Origin: CBFIDA01 sp965661085
GTDB lineage: Bacteria; Pseudomonadota; Gammaproteobacteria; Comchoanobacterales; Comchoanobacteraceae
Direction of reading: 5' to 3'
Assembly: GCA_965661085.1 (NCBI GenBank)
Contig: CBFIDA010000008.1
Location: 1 to 64,000, forward strand
DNA length: 64,000 nt
This document shows positions 36,866-46,752 of the stretch, one piece after another (the first letter of the stretch is position 1; every line of letters starts with the position of its first letter). Under the pieces are notes generated by a model. That model saw only the letters and a list, made by a program, of their open reading frames with translations. It made no database searches and had not been told where the DNA came from. The translations under genes were made by a program, and so were the position numbers.

Positions 36866-39631
36866 ATGGACAAGGTCTATCAACACCAAAAAATTGAGTC
36901 TTTTTGGCAGAAAAAGTGGGAAACCTGTGCCATTGGCAAACCTTCCGGTCAAGGACCAGCTTACTGCATTGTGATCCCTCCCCCCAATGTCACCGGCACA
37001 TTGCATATGGGGCATGGCTTTCAACTCAGCTTGATGGACTGCTTGATACGATACCACCGCATGAACGGCCACAATACTTTATGGCAGGTGGGCACCGACC
37101 ATGCTGGCATCGCAACACAAATGGTGGTGGCTGCACAACTGCAGCGTGATGGCATACAGCCCGATGACCTTGGGCGAGAAGCCTTTGTGGAAAAAATTTG
37201 GCAATGGAAGTCTCAATCTGGGCAAACCATCCTCAATCAAATGAAACGCCTTGGGGCCTCTGTTGACTGGTCAAGAGAGCGATTCACACTGGACCCAGCA
37301 TACAGTGAGGTGGTCAAAAATGTATTTGTTGACTTGTATCAAAAAGGTCTGATTTTTAGGGGCAAAAGACTGGTCAACTGGGATCCAAAATTGATGACCG
37401 CAGTGTCGGACCTTGAGGTGATCAATGAAGAACGCACAGGGCACCTGTGGTACATTCGATACCCCATCCAGAATCAACCCAACCGTTTCATCACAGTTGC
37501 CACCACACGACCCGAAACGCTCTTAGGTGACCAAGCGGTCGCTGTGCACCCTGAAGATACCCGATATCAAGATTTGATTGGCACTTTCGCCCATTTACCA
37601 CTCACCGATCGCATCATCCCCATTGTCGCAGACCCTGAGGTTGACCAAACATTTGGTACCGGTTGTGTGAAAATCACCCCCGCGCATGATTTCAATGATT
37701 TTGCCATGGGGCAAAGACACAATTTGCCACAATTGAACATTTTAACGCCCGATGGAAAAATCAACGATCTGGCACCTGAAATGTATCGGGGCCTGGATCG
37801 TTTTGAGGCACGTCAACGCATGTTGATAGATTTGGAGTCTCAGAACTTGCTTGAAAAAACAGACCCACACACGCTTTCTGTGCCAATTGGCGATCGCTCT
37901 GGTGTCATTCTTGAACCCTATTTGACCGACCAATGGTTTGTCAAAGGCAAGCCATTGGCAGATCCTGCACTGGCTGTGGTTGCCAAGGGCGAGATTGCCT
38001 GGCTGCCGGAAAACTGGATCAACACATACAACCACTGGCTCAACAACATTCAAGATTGGTGCATCAGTCGACGTCTCTGGTGGGGGCATCGGATACCCGC
38101 CTGGTATGATGCCGATGGCAATGTTTATGTGGGCCTATCTGAAGCCGATGTCAGACAAACACATCAACTGGATGACAGCGTCACACTGCACCAAGAAGAA
38201 GATGTATTGGACACATGGTTCTCATCTGCATTGTGGCCTTTTGCGACTTTGGATTGGCCCAATATGCCCCAAGACATGAGCCCTTTTTATCCAAACAGTG
38301 TTTTGGTGACAGGGTTTGACATCATTTTCTTCTGGGTGGCACGCATGATCATGATGGGTTTGCATTGTACAGGAAAAATACCCTTTCACCATGTCTACAT
38401 CACCGGCCTGATACGCGACTTTCAGGGCAAAAAAATGTCCAAGTCCAAAGGCAATGTCATCGACCCCATTGATCTCATTGATGGCATTTCGCTCGAAGAT
38501 TTGGTCGCCAAGCGCACACAAAACCTCATGCAAACAAGCATGGCAAAGCAGGTTGAAAAATCGACGCGTAAGGCATACCCCAAAGGCATTGAAGCCTATG
38601 GGACCGATGCCCTACGGTTCACATTTTGTGCGCTTGCCTCAACGGGTCGAGACATCCGATTTGATCTACAACGCCTCGAAGGCTATCGGAACTTTTGCAA
38701 TAAATTATGGAACGCGAGTCGATTTGTCCTAGGACAGCTTGATGAAAACTGGCACATGCAACCAATACAACATGCATCTTTATCAACAATTGATCAATGG
38801 ATCATGCATCGTTTGCACGAAACGATACAAGCATGCCATCAACACATGAAGGCATATCGTTTTGATCTGTTTGCCAAAGTGGTGCATGAGTTTGTATGGC
38901 ACGATTATTGTGACTGGTATTTGGAATGGCGCAAAATACCAGAAGCCAACTGCCAACAAGATGTTTTGTTTCATGTCTTGGATCAAACACTCAGATTGTT
39001 GCATCCCGTGATTCCATATATCACAGAGGAAATTTGGCAAAAAATCAAGCTGCATACTCAAGCGTCTGCCTCTTGTTTGGCATTGGCAGATTATCCCTCA
39101 ACAGCGCCTCAATGGTTCACACCCCTTGCTGCATCGGATGTTTCCTGGCTCAAACAATGCATCAGCCAAATCCGCACACTGCGCAACGATCTCAATATGG
39201 CACGAGGCCAAAACATCACCCTTCTGTTGACCGATCTTGATGCACTTTCAGCTCAGCGTTTTGCCGCCAACGAAGCCATTTTGAAACGCATGCTTGGCAT
39301 CGATGCCATCACCACCCTAAAAACCGATGCACATGCTCCCATCTCTGCCACCACGATGGTGGATGCAGTCAAATGCATGGTACCACTTGCCGGCTTGGTG
39401 GATGAACGGCGTGAAATTGAACGGCTTGAAAAAGCCATTGTCAAACTGCAGAAAAAGGTGAAACAGGCCGCAGTAAAACTCAGCAACAATCACTACTGCC
39501 AAAATGCACCGGCTGATTTGGTTGAGACTTTGCGCACAGACCACCACAATTGGGAACTGGCTATTGAAAAATATCAGACGCAAATTCAATGGATGACAAA
39601 ACTGCTTGAGGTACAGAATCATGACCAGTAA
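36866..39631 (+). CDS. valS: Valine--tRNA ligase
   Basis: Class Ia synthetase that charges tRNA-Val and edits threonyl products. The 921-residue protein shows the HIGH-type motif NVTGTLHMGHG, the editing domain with TTRPETLLGDQAV, KKMSKSKGNVIDP (KMSKS), the anticodon domain and the C-terminal coiled-coil arm typical of ValRS (about 855-915, rich in Glu/Lys/Arg/Leu). The length fits the bacterial family (about 950). It overlaps queC by 11 bp. Confidence 0.97.
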   Translation: MDKVYQHQKIESFWQKKWETCAIGKPSGQGPAYCIVIPPPNVTGTLHMGHGFQLSLMDCLIRYHRMNGHNTLWQVGTDHAGIATQMVVAAQLQRDGIQPDDLGREAFVEKIWQWKSQSGQTILNQMKRLGASVDWSRERFTLDPAYSEVVKNVFVDLYQKGLIFRGKRLVNWDPKLMTAVSDLEVINEERTGHLWYIRYPIQNQPNRFITVATTRPETLLGDQAVAVHPEDTRYQDLIGTFAHLPLTDRIIPIVADPEVDQTFGTGCVKITPAHDFNDFAMGQRHNLPQLNILTPDGKINDLAPEMYRGLDRFEARQRMLIDLESQNLLEKTDPHTLSVPIGDRSGVILEPYLTDQWFVKGKPLADPALAVVAKGEIAWLPENWINTYNHWLNNIQDWCISRRLWWGHRIPAWYDADGNVYVGLSEADVRQTHQLDDSVTLHQEEDVLDTWFSSALWPFATLDWPNMPQDMSPFYPNSVLVTGFDIIFFWVARMIMMGLHCTGKIPFHHVYITGLIRDFQGKKMSKSKGNVIDPIDLIDGISLEDLVAKRTQNLMQTSMAKQVEKSTRKAYPKGIEAYGTDALRFTFCALASTGRDIRFDLQRLEGYRNFCNKLWNASRFVLGQLDENWHMQPIQHASLSTIDQWIMHRLHETIQACHQHMKAYRFDLFAKVVHEFVWHDYCDWYLEWRKIPEANCQQDVLFHVLDQTLRLLHPVIPYITEEIWQKIKLHTQASASCLALADYPSTAPQWFTPLAASDVSWLKQCISQIRTLRNDLNMARGQNITLLLTDLDALSAQRFAANEAILKRMLGIDAITTLKTDAHAPISATTMVDAVKCMVPLAGLVDERREIERLEKAIVKLQKKVKQAAVKLSNNHYCQNAPADLVETLRTDHHNWELAIEKYQTQIQWMTKLLEVQNHDQ

Positions 39632-40298
39632 AGCTGTTGTCTTGTTTTCAGGTGGCCTGGATTCCACCACATGTTTGGCTGTGGCAAGCGAGGCCCATAC
39701 ATCGGTGCATGCATTGAGCTTTGATTACGGCCAAAAACATCGTCAAGAGCTGGCGCATGCACAACGTCTGTCCAAGCAATTGCGTGTGTCACAACACCTG
39801 ACCTTGTCACTGCCCACAGACCTTTTCCAGGGCTCAGCCTTAACAGATCCATCGATCGAGGTGCTGGACTTTCATGAGCAAGGCGGCATACCCAATACCT
39901 ATGTGCCAGCACGCAACACTTTATTTTTGAGTTATGCCCTCGCCTATGCCGAAAGCATCGCTGCACAGGCGATTTATATGGGGGTCAGTGCTGTCGATTA
40001 TTCTGGCTATCCAGATTGTCGACCTGCATTCATCGATGCGTTTCAGAATTTGGCAAACCTGGCCACAAAACGTGCTGTGGAGGGTCACCCCATCAAGCTC
40101 CACACGCCCTTGCTCCATTGGTCTAAAGCTGAAACCATTTTACTGGGGTTGGCCCATGGTGTCGATTATGGCGCCACCGTGTCTTGTTACCGCAGCGATG
40201 GGGCAGGACGCGCATGCGGCACGTGTGACAGCTGTGTGCTCCGAAAAAAAGGGTTTGATGATGCGGGGGTTCAAGACCCCACGCGATACATATCATGA
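39621..40298 (+). CDS. queC: 7-cyano-7-deazaguanine synthase
   Basis: Converts 7-carboxy-7-deazaguanine to preQ0 with ATP and ammonia, on the way to queuosine in tRNA. The 225-residue product has the PP-loop VLFSGGLDSTT, PARNTLFLSYALAYAE, GYPDCRPAF and a C-terminal zinc site built by four cysteines (CYRSDGAGRACGTCDSCVLR). The start at 39621 has GAGG 10 nt upstream within the valS end. Pairing with valS is unusual, since queC normally sits near queD, queE or folE. Confidence 0.96.
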   Translation: MTSKAVVLFSGGLDSTTCLAVASEAHTSVHALSFDYGQKHRQELAHAQRLSKQLRVSQHLTLSLPTDLFQGSALTDPSIEVLDFHEQGGIPNTYVPARNTLFLSYALAYAESIAAQAIYMGVSAVDYSGYPDCRPAFIDAFQNLANLATKRAVEGHPIKLHTPLLHWSKAETILLGLAHGVDYGATVSCYRSDGAGRACGTCDSCVLRKKGFDDAGVQDPTRYIS

Positions 40299-40344
40299 AA
40301 CCTAAATCTCAGCCAAACACCGTCCAAAACGGATATTCACGGAA

Positions 40345-41751
40345 TCAATCGTGAGGTTTTGCCATGGACATTGGCTGTATGGCGGCATCAAACGCCTCAG
40401 CAGTCAAATAACCCAACTTGGCACACGCTGCTTTCAACGTCGAACCATCATGCAGTGCCTGATGCGCAATTTTTGCGGCTTTGTCATAACCAATGATTGG
40501 GTTGAGTGCGGTGACCAACATCAAGGATTGCTCAAGATTTTGTGCAATTTTTTCATGATTCAGTGTCAAGCCTTCCAAACAAAACTGTCTAAAATTGTCA
40601 CACACATCGGCAATCAGTTGCGCACTTTGCAAAACATTGTATGCAATCACAGGCTTATACACGTTCAACTCAAAATGACCTTGCCCACATGCCATGGTGG
40701 TGGTGACATGGTTGCCCATGACTTGTGCACACACCATGGTCATGGCTTCGCATTGTGTTGGATTGACTTTACCAGGCATGATGGATGAGCCTGGCTCATT
40801 TTCAGGCAAATGAATTTCACCCAAGCCACATCGAGGACCTGAACCGAGTAAGCGCAAATCATTGGCCAGTTTGGTCAAACCACAAGCCAAAGTGTTCAAT
40901 GCGCCACTCACATCGAGCATGGCTTGGTGACTGCTCAGTGCCGCAAATTTATTGGGCGATGTCACAAAAGGCAAGCCTGTCAACGATGCAATCGTTTTGG
41001 CCGTTTCAGTGGCAAAGTCGGCATGTGCATTCAAACCTGTGCCCACCGCAGTGCCACCCAAAGCCAATTCGTACACAGCATGCAATGATTTTTCAACGTG
41101 CTCAATGTCATAACGCAACTGATAGGCGAACGCTGAAAACATTTGGCCAACAGTCAAAGGCACCGCATCTTGAAGGTGGGTTCGACCAATTTTGACCACG
41201 TCGTCAAAGGCACTGCTTTTATCCTCTAAGGCCATCAAACATTTTTTCAGGCTGGGCAGCGTTTGATGGTGCACAACGTTAGCACACGCAATGTGCATGG
41301 CAGTTGGAAATGTGTCGTTGGAAGATTGCGAACAATTGACATGATCATTGGGGTGCACGGGGTCTTTGCTGCCCAGTTCCCCCCCCGCAATCTGAATGGC
41401 ACGATTGGCAATCACCTCATTGGCATTCATGTTGGTTTGTGTGCCACTGCCTGTTTGCCAAACGAACAATGGGAACGCATCATCATGCTCACCCGCTGCA
41501 ACTTCAGCTGCAGCCTGTTGAATCAGTACCGATTGTTGCTCGGTGATTTTTCCCAATCGTAAATTGACCATGGCACAAGCCTGCTTCAACACACCAAAGC
41601 CATGCACCACAGCAGTGGGCATATGCTCGTTCCCATTGCTGAAATGATGCAATGAACGTGCCGTTTGTGCGCCCCACAAACATTGTGCAGGGACTTCAAT
41701 GTCGCCCATGGAATCGGTTTCAATACGGGTTGGATGCGTTGGGTCGGTCAT
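40345..41751 (-). CDS. fumC: Fumarate hydratase class II
   Basis: Oxygen-stable TCA enzyme that hydrates fumarate to malate. The 468-residue protein has the N-terminal LWGAQTARSLHHF, the substrate segments GSGTQTNMNANEV and NCSQSSNDTFPTAMH, KIGRTHLQDAVPLTVGQ, and the superfamily signature GSSIMPGKVNP (about 320-330) with its catalytic serine loop. Class II is told from aspartase by the overall residue pattern and by the FumC-like termini. It is divergent from radA and convergent with queC. Confidence 0.96.
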   Translation of the reverse strand: MTDPTHPTRIETDSMGDIEVPAQCLWGAQTARSLHHFSNGNEHMPTAVVHGFGVLKQACAMVNLRLGKITEQQSVLIQQAAAEVAAGEHDDAFPLFVWQTGSGTQTNMNANEVIANRAIQIAGGELGSKDPVHPNDHVNCSQSSNDTFPTAMHIACANVVHHQTLPSLKKCLMALEDKSSAFDDVVKIGRTHLQDAVPLTVGQMFSAFAYQLRYDIEHVEKSLHAVYELALGGTAVGTGLNAHADFATETAKTIASLTGLPFVTSPNKFAALSSHQAMLDVSGALNTLACGLTKLANDLRLLGSGPRCGLGEIHLPENEPGSSIMPGKVNPTQCEAMTMVCAQVMGNHVTTTMACGQGHFELNVYKPVIAYNVLQSAQLIADVCDNFRQFCLEGLTLNHEKIAQNLEQSLMLVTALNPIIGYDKAAKIAHQALHDGSTLKAACAKLGYLTAEAFDAAIQPMSMAKPHD

Positions 41752-41828
41752 GGGTGTGCTCCTAAAATCATCACCCCTACCCTACCTTCGAATGCTTGCA
41801 GACTCAAGACTTACCTTCGTGTTTTGAT

Positions 41829-41843
41829 CCTACAATTTGTAGG
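41829..41843. promoter_or_regulatory. 15-bp perfect dyad between fumC and radA
   Basis: CCTACAATTTGTAGG has two perfect 7-base arms around a single T, and contains TACAAT, which could serve as a -10 reading toward radA. It sits in the 190-bp divergent gap and looks like an operator, but no regulator is identified. Confidence 0.4.
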
Positions 41844-41943
41844 CTTACACACCGCCACAAAGCATGTGATGCCCTCTGCTCATGTGTTGAACCCCACACG
41901 CGCATCATTTAGACTGAGAGACCATCAAGTGAGGAGCCATGAT

Positions 41944-43329
41944 ATGACAACCAAAAAGAAACAAGTGGGCGGATTCGTATGCCGAGAATGCCAAGCCATT
42001 GCCAAACAATGGGCCGGAAAATGTTTCAACTGTGGTGCCTGGAACACCATGGAAGTCATGCGTACTTCTGCCATCCAATCTCGGCCCCATGGCACGCACG
42101 GTGGCTGGACAGGCGATGCCGGACAATCACAGCCGGTTTGGGTGAAGGATGTTGACATCACCACCCTACCACGCATTGCAACGGCATCTCCCGAATTGGA
42201 TCGTGTTTTGGGGGGCGGTATGGTGCCAGGTTCTGTCATCTTAATTGGTGGTGATCCAGGTGTGGGCAAATCCACCCTACTGCTGCAGGTCCTTGCCGAA
42301 CTCAGTCAACAACATCCTGTGCTTTATGTCAGTGGTGAAGAATCATTGAGCCAAATTGCCAGACGTGCCAAACGCGCAAAACTCGATACAGATCGTCTCA
42401 AATTGCTGGCTGAAACCGCATGTGGCCCCATCTTTCATCATGTGCATGCAGAAAAAGCAAAAATTGTGGTCATGGATTCTATTCAAACCATTTATGATGA
42501 GGAAGTGGCTGCATCACCGGGCAGTGTCAGCCAAGTGCGTGCTTGTGCGCTACAAGCCGTTCGCTACGCGAAACAGCAGCAGGTCAGCATTTTCATCGTG
42601 GGTCATGTCACCAAAGAAGGACACATTGCTGGGCCTCGTGTACTTGAGCATATGGTCGACACCGTGTTGTATTTTGAGGGAGAAAGGGATGGTCGATATC
42701 GGATCATTCGAGCGGTGAAAAATCGATTTGGTGCGGTCAATGAAATTGGCATCTTTGCCATGACCCCAACAGGCATCAAGGATTTGAAAAGCCCTTCGGC
42801 AATTTTTTTAAGCCAATCGCTTTCGGCCATATCGGGACGTAGTGTGATGACGGCGTGGGAAGGTTCACGCCCCATTCTGCTTGAAATTCAAGCATTGATC
42901 GACGACTGTCAAGGCAGCCAACCAAGGCGGCTTGCCGTTGGCCTTGAATCACAACGCATCGCGATGATCTTGGCGGTCATGAATCGTCACACAGGCTTAT
43001 TGACTCATGGTTGTGATGTCTTCATCAATGTGGTTGGTGGCATGAAGATTTTAGAAACTGCTGCAGACTTGGCCGTGATGATGGCACTGGTATCCAGTCT
43101 TAAAAACAAGCCATTGCCCTCTGACCTCATCATCATTGGCGAAATTGGCCTAGCAGGCGAAATACGCCCCATCCCCAATGGCATGGAGCGCGTCAAAGAA
43201 GCCATCAAACACGGCTTTAAGAAGATTTTACTGCCCAGCGCCAACACACCCAAAACAAAACCCAATGACGCAATCACATGGTTTGCAGTGGATCATGTCA
43301 AACAAGCCGTCTCGATGTTTTTCAATTGA
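41944..43329 (+). CDS. radA: DNA repair protein RadA
   Basis: RecA-like ATPase that extends branched recombination intermediates. The 461 residues show an N-terminal zinc finger (C13, C16, C27, C30), Walker A GDPGVGKST, the RadA-specific KNRFGAVNEIG motif and a C-terminal Lon-like domain (GGMKILETAADLAVM ... GEIGLAGEIRPI). AGGAG lies 7 nt before the ATG at 41944. The frame stays open upstream to 41665, but that part crosses the divergent fumC gene and promoter region and is rejected. Confidence 0.96.
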   Translation: MTTKKKQVGGFVCRECQAIAKQWAGKCFNCGAWNTMEVMRTSAIQSRPHGTHGGWTGDAGQSQPVWVKDVDITTLPRIATASPELDRVLGGGMVPGSVILIGGDPGVGKSTLLLQVLAELSQQHPVLYVSGEESLSQIARRAKRAKLDTDRLKLLAETACGPIFHHVHAEKAKIVVMDSIQTIYDEEVAASPGSVSQVRACALQAVRYAKQQQVSIFIVGHVTKEGHIAGPRVLEHMVDTVLYFEGERDGRYRIIRAVKNRFGAVNEIGIFAMTPTGIKDLKSPSAIFLSQSLSAISGRSVMTAWEGSRPILLEIQALIDDCQGSQPRRLAVGLESQRIAMILAVMNRHTGLLTHGCDVFINVVGGMKILETAADLAVMMALVSSLKNKPLPSDLIIIGEIGLAGEIRPIPNGMERVKEAIKHGFKKILLPSANTPKTKPNDAITWFAVDHVKQAVSMFFN

Positions 43330-43398
43330 GTGGCTGCTGCTTAGAGACGCAAAAAAATTATACTCAAATACAGTTGAATGCCCGCATCGCGCCACATA

Positions 43399-43869
43399 TC
43401 ACAACCCAACATCCAACCAGGTGTTGGCCATGTGCTCAAACTGACGCATGGTGCGTGACATGTCTTGGAGCCATCTTTTTTGGCGTGCACGTTCCTGCTT
43501 TAAGGCCCGATCCATCTGATCGCTATCAAAGTGGCCGACACGCGTATAAAACTGCGCGTGGGAACCATCAGGGTACACATGCAGGGTTTGCTTGACCATA
43601 CGTGATCCTGAATGCTGCGCCATAAAGTGCTGCAAAGCAGTACGCTCGACCCAGCCTGCTTTCAATGTCTTCGCATTGAACACATAAACCCATCCACTGT
43701 CGACCACATTGATCGTGGCATGATCCTTAAAATGACCAATCACCTTACTGTGTGCATTTGGTTCAGCATGCATGGCCAAAGTTGGTGGTGCAGCAATGGA
43801 TACCAACCAAGGTATCAGTGCCAAAACACATAGGATAGTGACTGAAAATTTGTGACGAAAAGACAACAT
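43399..43869 (-). CDS. Secreted bacterial SH3-domain protein
   Basis: A 156-residue protein with a signal peptide (about 1-27, ending near SIAA), one SH3b-type domain (MHAEPNAHSKVIGHFKDHA ... GWVYVFNAKTLKAGWVERTAL, about 33-80) and a helical, basic C-terminal part. The family acts in the periplasm, often on peptidoglycan, but no catalytic domain is attached here. It faces away from the ZIP gene and is convergent with radA. Confidence 0.82.
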   Translation of the reverse strand: MLSFRHKFSVTILCVLALIPWLVSIAAPPTLAMHAEPNAHSKVIGHFKDHATINVVDSGWVYVFNAKTLKAGWVERTALQHFMAQHSGSRMVKQTLHVYPDGSHAQFYTRVGHFDSDQMDRALKQERARQKRWLQDMSRTMRQFEHMANTWLDVGL

Positions 43870-43933
43870 GTCAAATGCTCTTTATGAACCATATACAGTT
43901 TAACCCTCTCTGCTTTCACTGACAACACCGCCC

Positions 43934-43961
43934 TTGACTTTTTTGTAACCACATGTAAAGT
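43934..43961 (+). promoter_or_regulatory. Candidate promoter of the ZIP carrier gene
   Basis: TTGACT (43934-43939), a 16-nt spacer and TAAAGT (43956-43961) precede the ATG at 44004 by 42 nt. The -35 is strong and the -10 moderate. Confidence 0.5.
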
Positions 43962-44003
43962 AACAACATTGGGCGAAATCCAGTCTTTGCCCACCAAACC
44001 ATT

Positions 44004-44744
44004 ATGTTGGCGCTTGATATGATCAAAATGATGACAGCTCTTTTTATTTTTGCCGTCGCCCTGATTGCAGGCATTTTTCCATTGCAATTTCAACGTCAAG
44101 ATCGAGGCTTGGCATTTGCAGCAGGAGAAGCCTTGGCTTGTGGTATTTTCTTGGGCGCGGGCATGATTCATATGTTGCATCATGCCATAGAGCTGGCAGC
44201 ACAGGCACACATTCATTCAAAAGAAGTGTCGATCTGGCTCTCAGCCACCTTTTTGCTGATGACATGGTTGGAGCACATCGGTCGTCATCTTGAAGACCAC
44301 CATCATCAGGCCAAAAATGCAGTGGTTCTGATGGCCACCTTAATCCTATCTTTGCATTCTTTCGCATCGGGTGTGGCATTGGGCATGGCGGAAGAAATGA
44401 AAACATTTTTAGTCGTGGCGATGGCAATCCTTTCACACAAATGGGCTGCAGGATTTGCATTGGCCATGCTGCTGAGTAGAACGATGATGTCAAAGCGCAA
44501 CGCTTGGCTCTGGTATGGATGTTTTTGCTGCATGACACCACTGGGAATCTATGCGGGCACAGCCATCATTCCATGGTCCGACCCACATCTGTCCATGATT
44601 GCCAGTGCCATTGCCACTGGGACATTTTTGTATGTTGGCACACTGCATGGTTTGAAACGTGCTGTACTGGTAGATCGTTGCTGTGATCTCAAGCATTTCA
44701 CATGGGTGTTGATTGGGTTCACGCTCATGGCCTTGATGCCTTGA
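44004..44744 (+). CDS. ZIP-family metal (zinc) transporter
   Basis: A 246-residue inner-membrane protein with about eight segments. The ZIP binding helices are visible: segment IV SLHSFASGVALGM (His, Ser, Gly pattern) and segment V LSHKWAAGFALAM. A histidine-rich loop (LEDHHHQ) lies between segments III and IV, as in many zinc importers. Metal preference cannot be read. The first ATG lacks a ribosome site, and Met6 (44019) is an alternative start. Confidence 0.88.
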   Translation: MLALDMIKMMTALFIFAVALIAGIFPLQFQRQDRGLAFAAGEALACGIFLGAGMIHMLHHAIELAAQAHIHSKEVSIWLSATFLLMTWLEHIGRHLEDHHHQAKNAVVLMATLILSLHSFASGVALGMAEEMKTFLVVAMAILSHKWAAGFALAMLLSRTMMSKRNAWLWYGCFCCMTPLGIYAGTAIIPWSDPHLSMIASAIATGTFLYVGTLHGLKRAVLVDRCCDLKHFTWVLIGFTLMALMP

Positions 44745-44752
44745 GGCCATTA

Positions 44753-46039
44753 TTAAGTACCCGCATGCTGAGGATTTTGTAGCACTTCGAGTGCGGTGGC
44801 CGACGTTCTACGATAGAGCATACACCACGGCAATATTGCAAAGAAAACCGCCAATGCGAAAAAACTGGTCCAGCCAAAATACTGTGCAACCGAGCCAATG
44901 CTTGGCCCAACCAAGATTCTAAATCCAGCAGGTATGGCGCTTAAAAATGCGTAACGGGTGGTGGCCTGATCACAGGCGCAGCAACGCATCAACATCGTCA
45001 CCACCGTCGTACTGGCCATGCCTGAAACAAAACACTCAAATATGACGGTCAAATCGACCCATATCACCTGTGGGTTCACAACAATCGCCAGACACAAAAA
45101 GCCACACATGGCCAGGCATTGAAGGCCAAGTGTATGCGTCATGATTGTTTTAAGCATGCGACGCTGCAAACACCATCCAGCAACCACAGCGCCCAACAAC
45201 GTTGCCATGACACCAGAGACTTTGTATAAAATACCCAAATGCTCCAGGCTTAGGTGACAATGGCGTAACAGAAATGCCACCCCCATATTGACAATGAATG
45301 CATCTGAGGATTTGAACAATAGCACCAGTAGCAACAAGTGCACTTGTTGTGGCTTGGACAGTGGCAATCGCATCGCTGTTTTCCAAATCTGTCGCAAAGT
45401 CACCCTGCCTGCCTGAGCCCCATTGTGCTGGTGTCGACCACGCTTGGGCAATAAGGCACACAATATGGCCAGCGCCACCATACAACATGCTGCACCATTG
45501 AAGGCAGCTTGCCACCCATGATGATCTGCAAACACAATCAAAAGACCACCCGTGACCATCATGGCCAAGCGGTACATGACCATACCCCCACCCGCAATCA
45601 AACCATATTTTTCAGCTGGCAACAGTTCAATGCGATAGCCATCGATGGCAGCATCCAATGTGGCAGCACACCATGCGACCACTGCAGCAGTGATGATCAA
45701 TCCCTGAAAATGCTTTGGCCCCAAACACGACATGACATACAAACCAATCGCAATGCACAAACACAAACACACCACCCATGCCACTTTGCTTTGACGACAC
45801 CATGGCACAAGTTGCTTTTCAAGCATGGGGGCCCATAAAAATTTCAGCATGTAAGGCCATCCCAGTAAACTTAATGCACCGATGGCTGTCAGTTTTAAAC
45901 CATCGGCCACACACCAAGCCTGAAGTGTGGCGGAGGTCAACAGCAAAGGGAAACCAGACACAAACCCTAAAAAGATCGCGGCAACATCCAATGTGCGTGA
46001 TTTTGCGCCAACCTGATAGCCGAATGGCTCTTTTTTCAT
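44753..46039 (-). CDS. ampG: AmpG-type muropeptide permease (MFS)
   Basis: MFS carrier of 428 residues with twelve membrane segments. The N-terminal FLGFVSGFPLLLTSATLQAW and the LLGWPYMLKFLWAPMLE segment match AmpG, which imports GlcNAc-anhydroMurNAc peptides for wall recycling. Such permeases are multiplied in Legionella and Coxiella relatives, so a different substrate is possible. It overlaps the pssA stop by 4 bp (ATGA) and is likely co-expressed with it. Confidence 0.85.
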   Translation of the reverse strand: MKKEPFGYQVGAKSRTLDVAAIFLGFVSGFPLLLTSATLQAWCVADGLKLTAIGALSLLGWPYMLKFLWAPMLEKQLVPWCRQSKVAWVVCLCLCIAIGLYVMSCLGPKHFQGLIITAAVVAWCAATLDAAIDGYRIELLPAEKYGLIAGGGMVMYRLAMMVTGGLLIVFADHHGWQAAFNGAACCMVALAILCALLPKRGRHQHNGAQAGRVTLRQIWKTAMRLPLSKPQQVHLLLLVLLFKSSDAFIVNMGVAFLLRHCHLSLEHLGILYKVSGVMATLLGAVVAGWCLQRRMLKTIMTHTLGLQCLAMCGFLCLAIVVNPQVIWVDLTVIFECFVSGMASTTVVTMLMRCCACDQATTRYAFLSAIPAGFRILVGPSIGSVAQYFGWTSFFALAVFFAILPWCMLYRRTSATALEVLQNPQHAGT

Positions 46040-46752
46040 GCTTGACCCTTGGATAAAACCAAGTCACCCAAACATCCATACAAGGTGTAGACCAGAGACA
46101 CCACATACAACACCAGGGGTGGATGCACGATGATGGCAGAGAGGAAAATGGCCACCACCAAAGCCAATGGCAAACGGTAACGTCGTGGCACTTGTACATA
46201 CTTCATGTGCTTAAAAGGCATTTGACTGACCATCAAAAAACTAACCAACAACACCTGAACAATGGTCAAAACAGCATACAAACCGATGGGGGATTGATTT
46301 TCAACCAACATCAGCCAAATGTAGGTGACCATCACAGCAGCAGCACCAGGACAGGGCAAACCGGTGAAAGTTGCCTGCGCAGCCTGAGTATTGAAACGCG
46401 CCAAACGAAGACCCGTGGCTGCAAGATAGACAAAAGCCAGACACCATCCCAATTTGTGAAAATCAATCAGAAGCCATCGATAGCTCAGAAATGCTGGTGC
46501 CAAACCAAATGCAACCATGTCGGCCAAAGAATCGTATTCTTTACCAAAATCACTTTCACTGCCTGTCATACGTGCAACACGCCCATCCAAACAATCTGCC
46601 ACCCAAGCCACCACAATACAGATGCAGGCGTTGTCAAAATGTTCTAGGCTGGCATTGGTGATGGATAAAAAACCAAAGAGCAACGTGAGTGTGGTACACA
46701 AGTTTGGTAAGCATTGCACCAAAGGCATCTTTGAAAAAACTTTTTTTGACAT
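46036..46752 (-). CDS. pssA: CDP-diacylglycerol--serine O-phosphatidyltransferase
   Basis: Makes phosphatidylserine, the precursor of phosphatidylethanolamine. This is the membrane-embedded type II enzyme (238 residues, about seven segments) with the CDP-alcohol phosphotransferase motif DGRVARMTGSESDFGKEYDS (DG-x2-AR-x8-G-x3-D-x3-D). E. coli carries an unrelated PLD-type Pss, so this is the subclass of Legionella and many other bacteria. The ATG at 46752 has AGGAG 5 nt upstream; a GTG two codons earlier is less likely. Confidence 0.93.
   Translation of the reverse strand: MSKKVFSKMPLVQCLPNLCTTLTLLFGFLSITNASLEHFDNACICIVVAWVADCLDGRVARMTGSESDFGKEYDSLADMVAFGLAPAFLSYRWLLIDFHKLGWCLAFVYLAATGLRLARFNTQAAQATFTGLPCPGAAAVMVTYIWLMLVENQSPIGLYAVLTIVQVLLVSFLMVSQMPFKHMKYVQVPRRYRLPLALVVAIFLSAIIVHPPLVLYVVSLVYTLYGCLGDLVLSKGQA

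Noticed and set aside
41665..41943. N-terminal extension of radA by 93 codons
   Set aside because: The extra part crosses the divergent fumC start and the promoter region, and RadA zinc-finger proteins begin near the ATG at 41944, which has AGGAG upstream.
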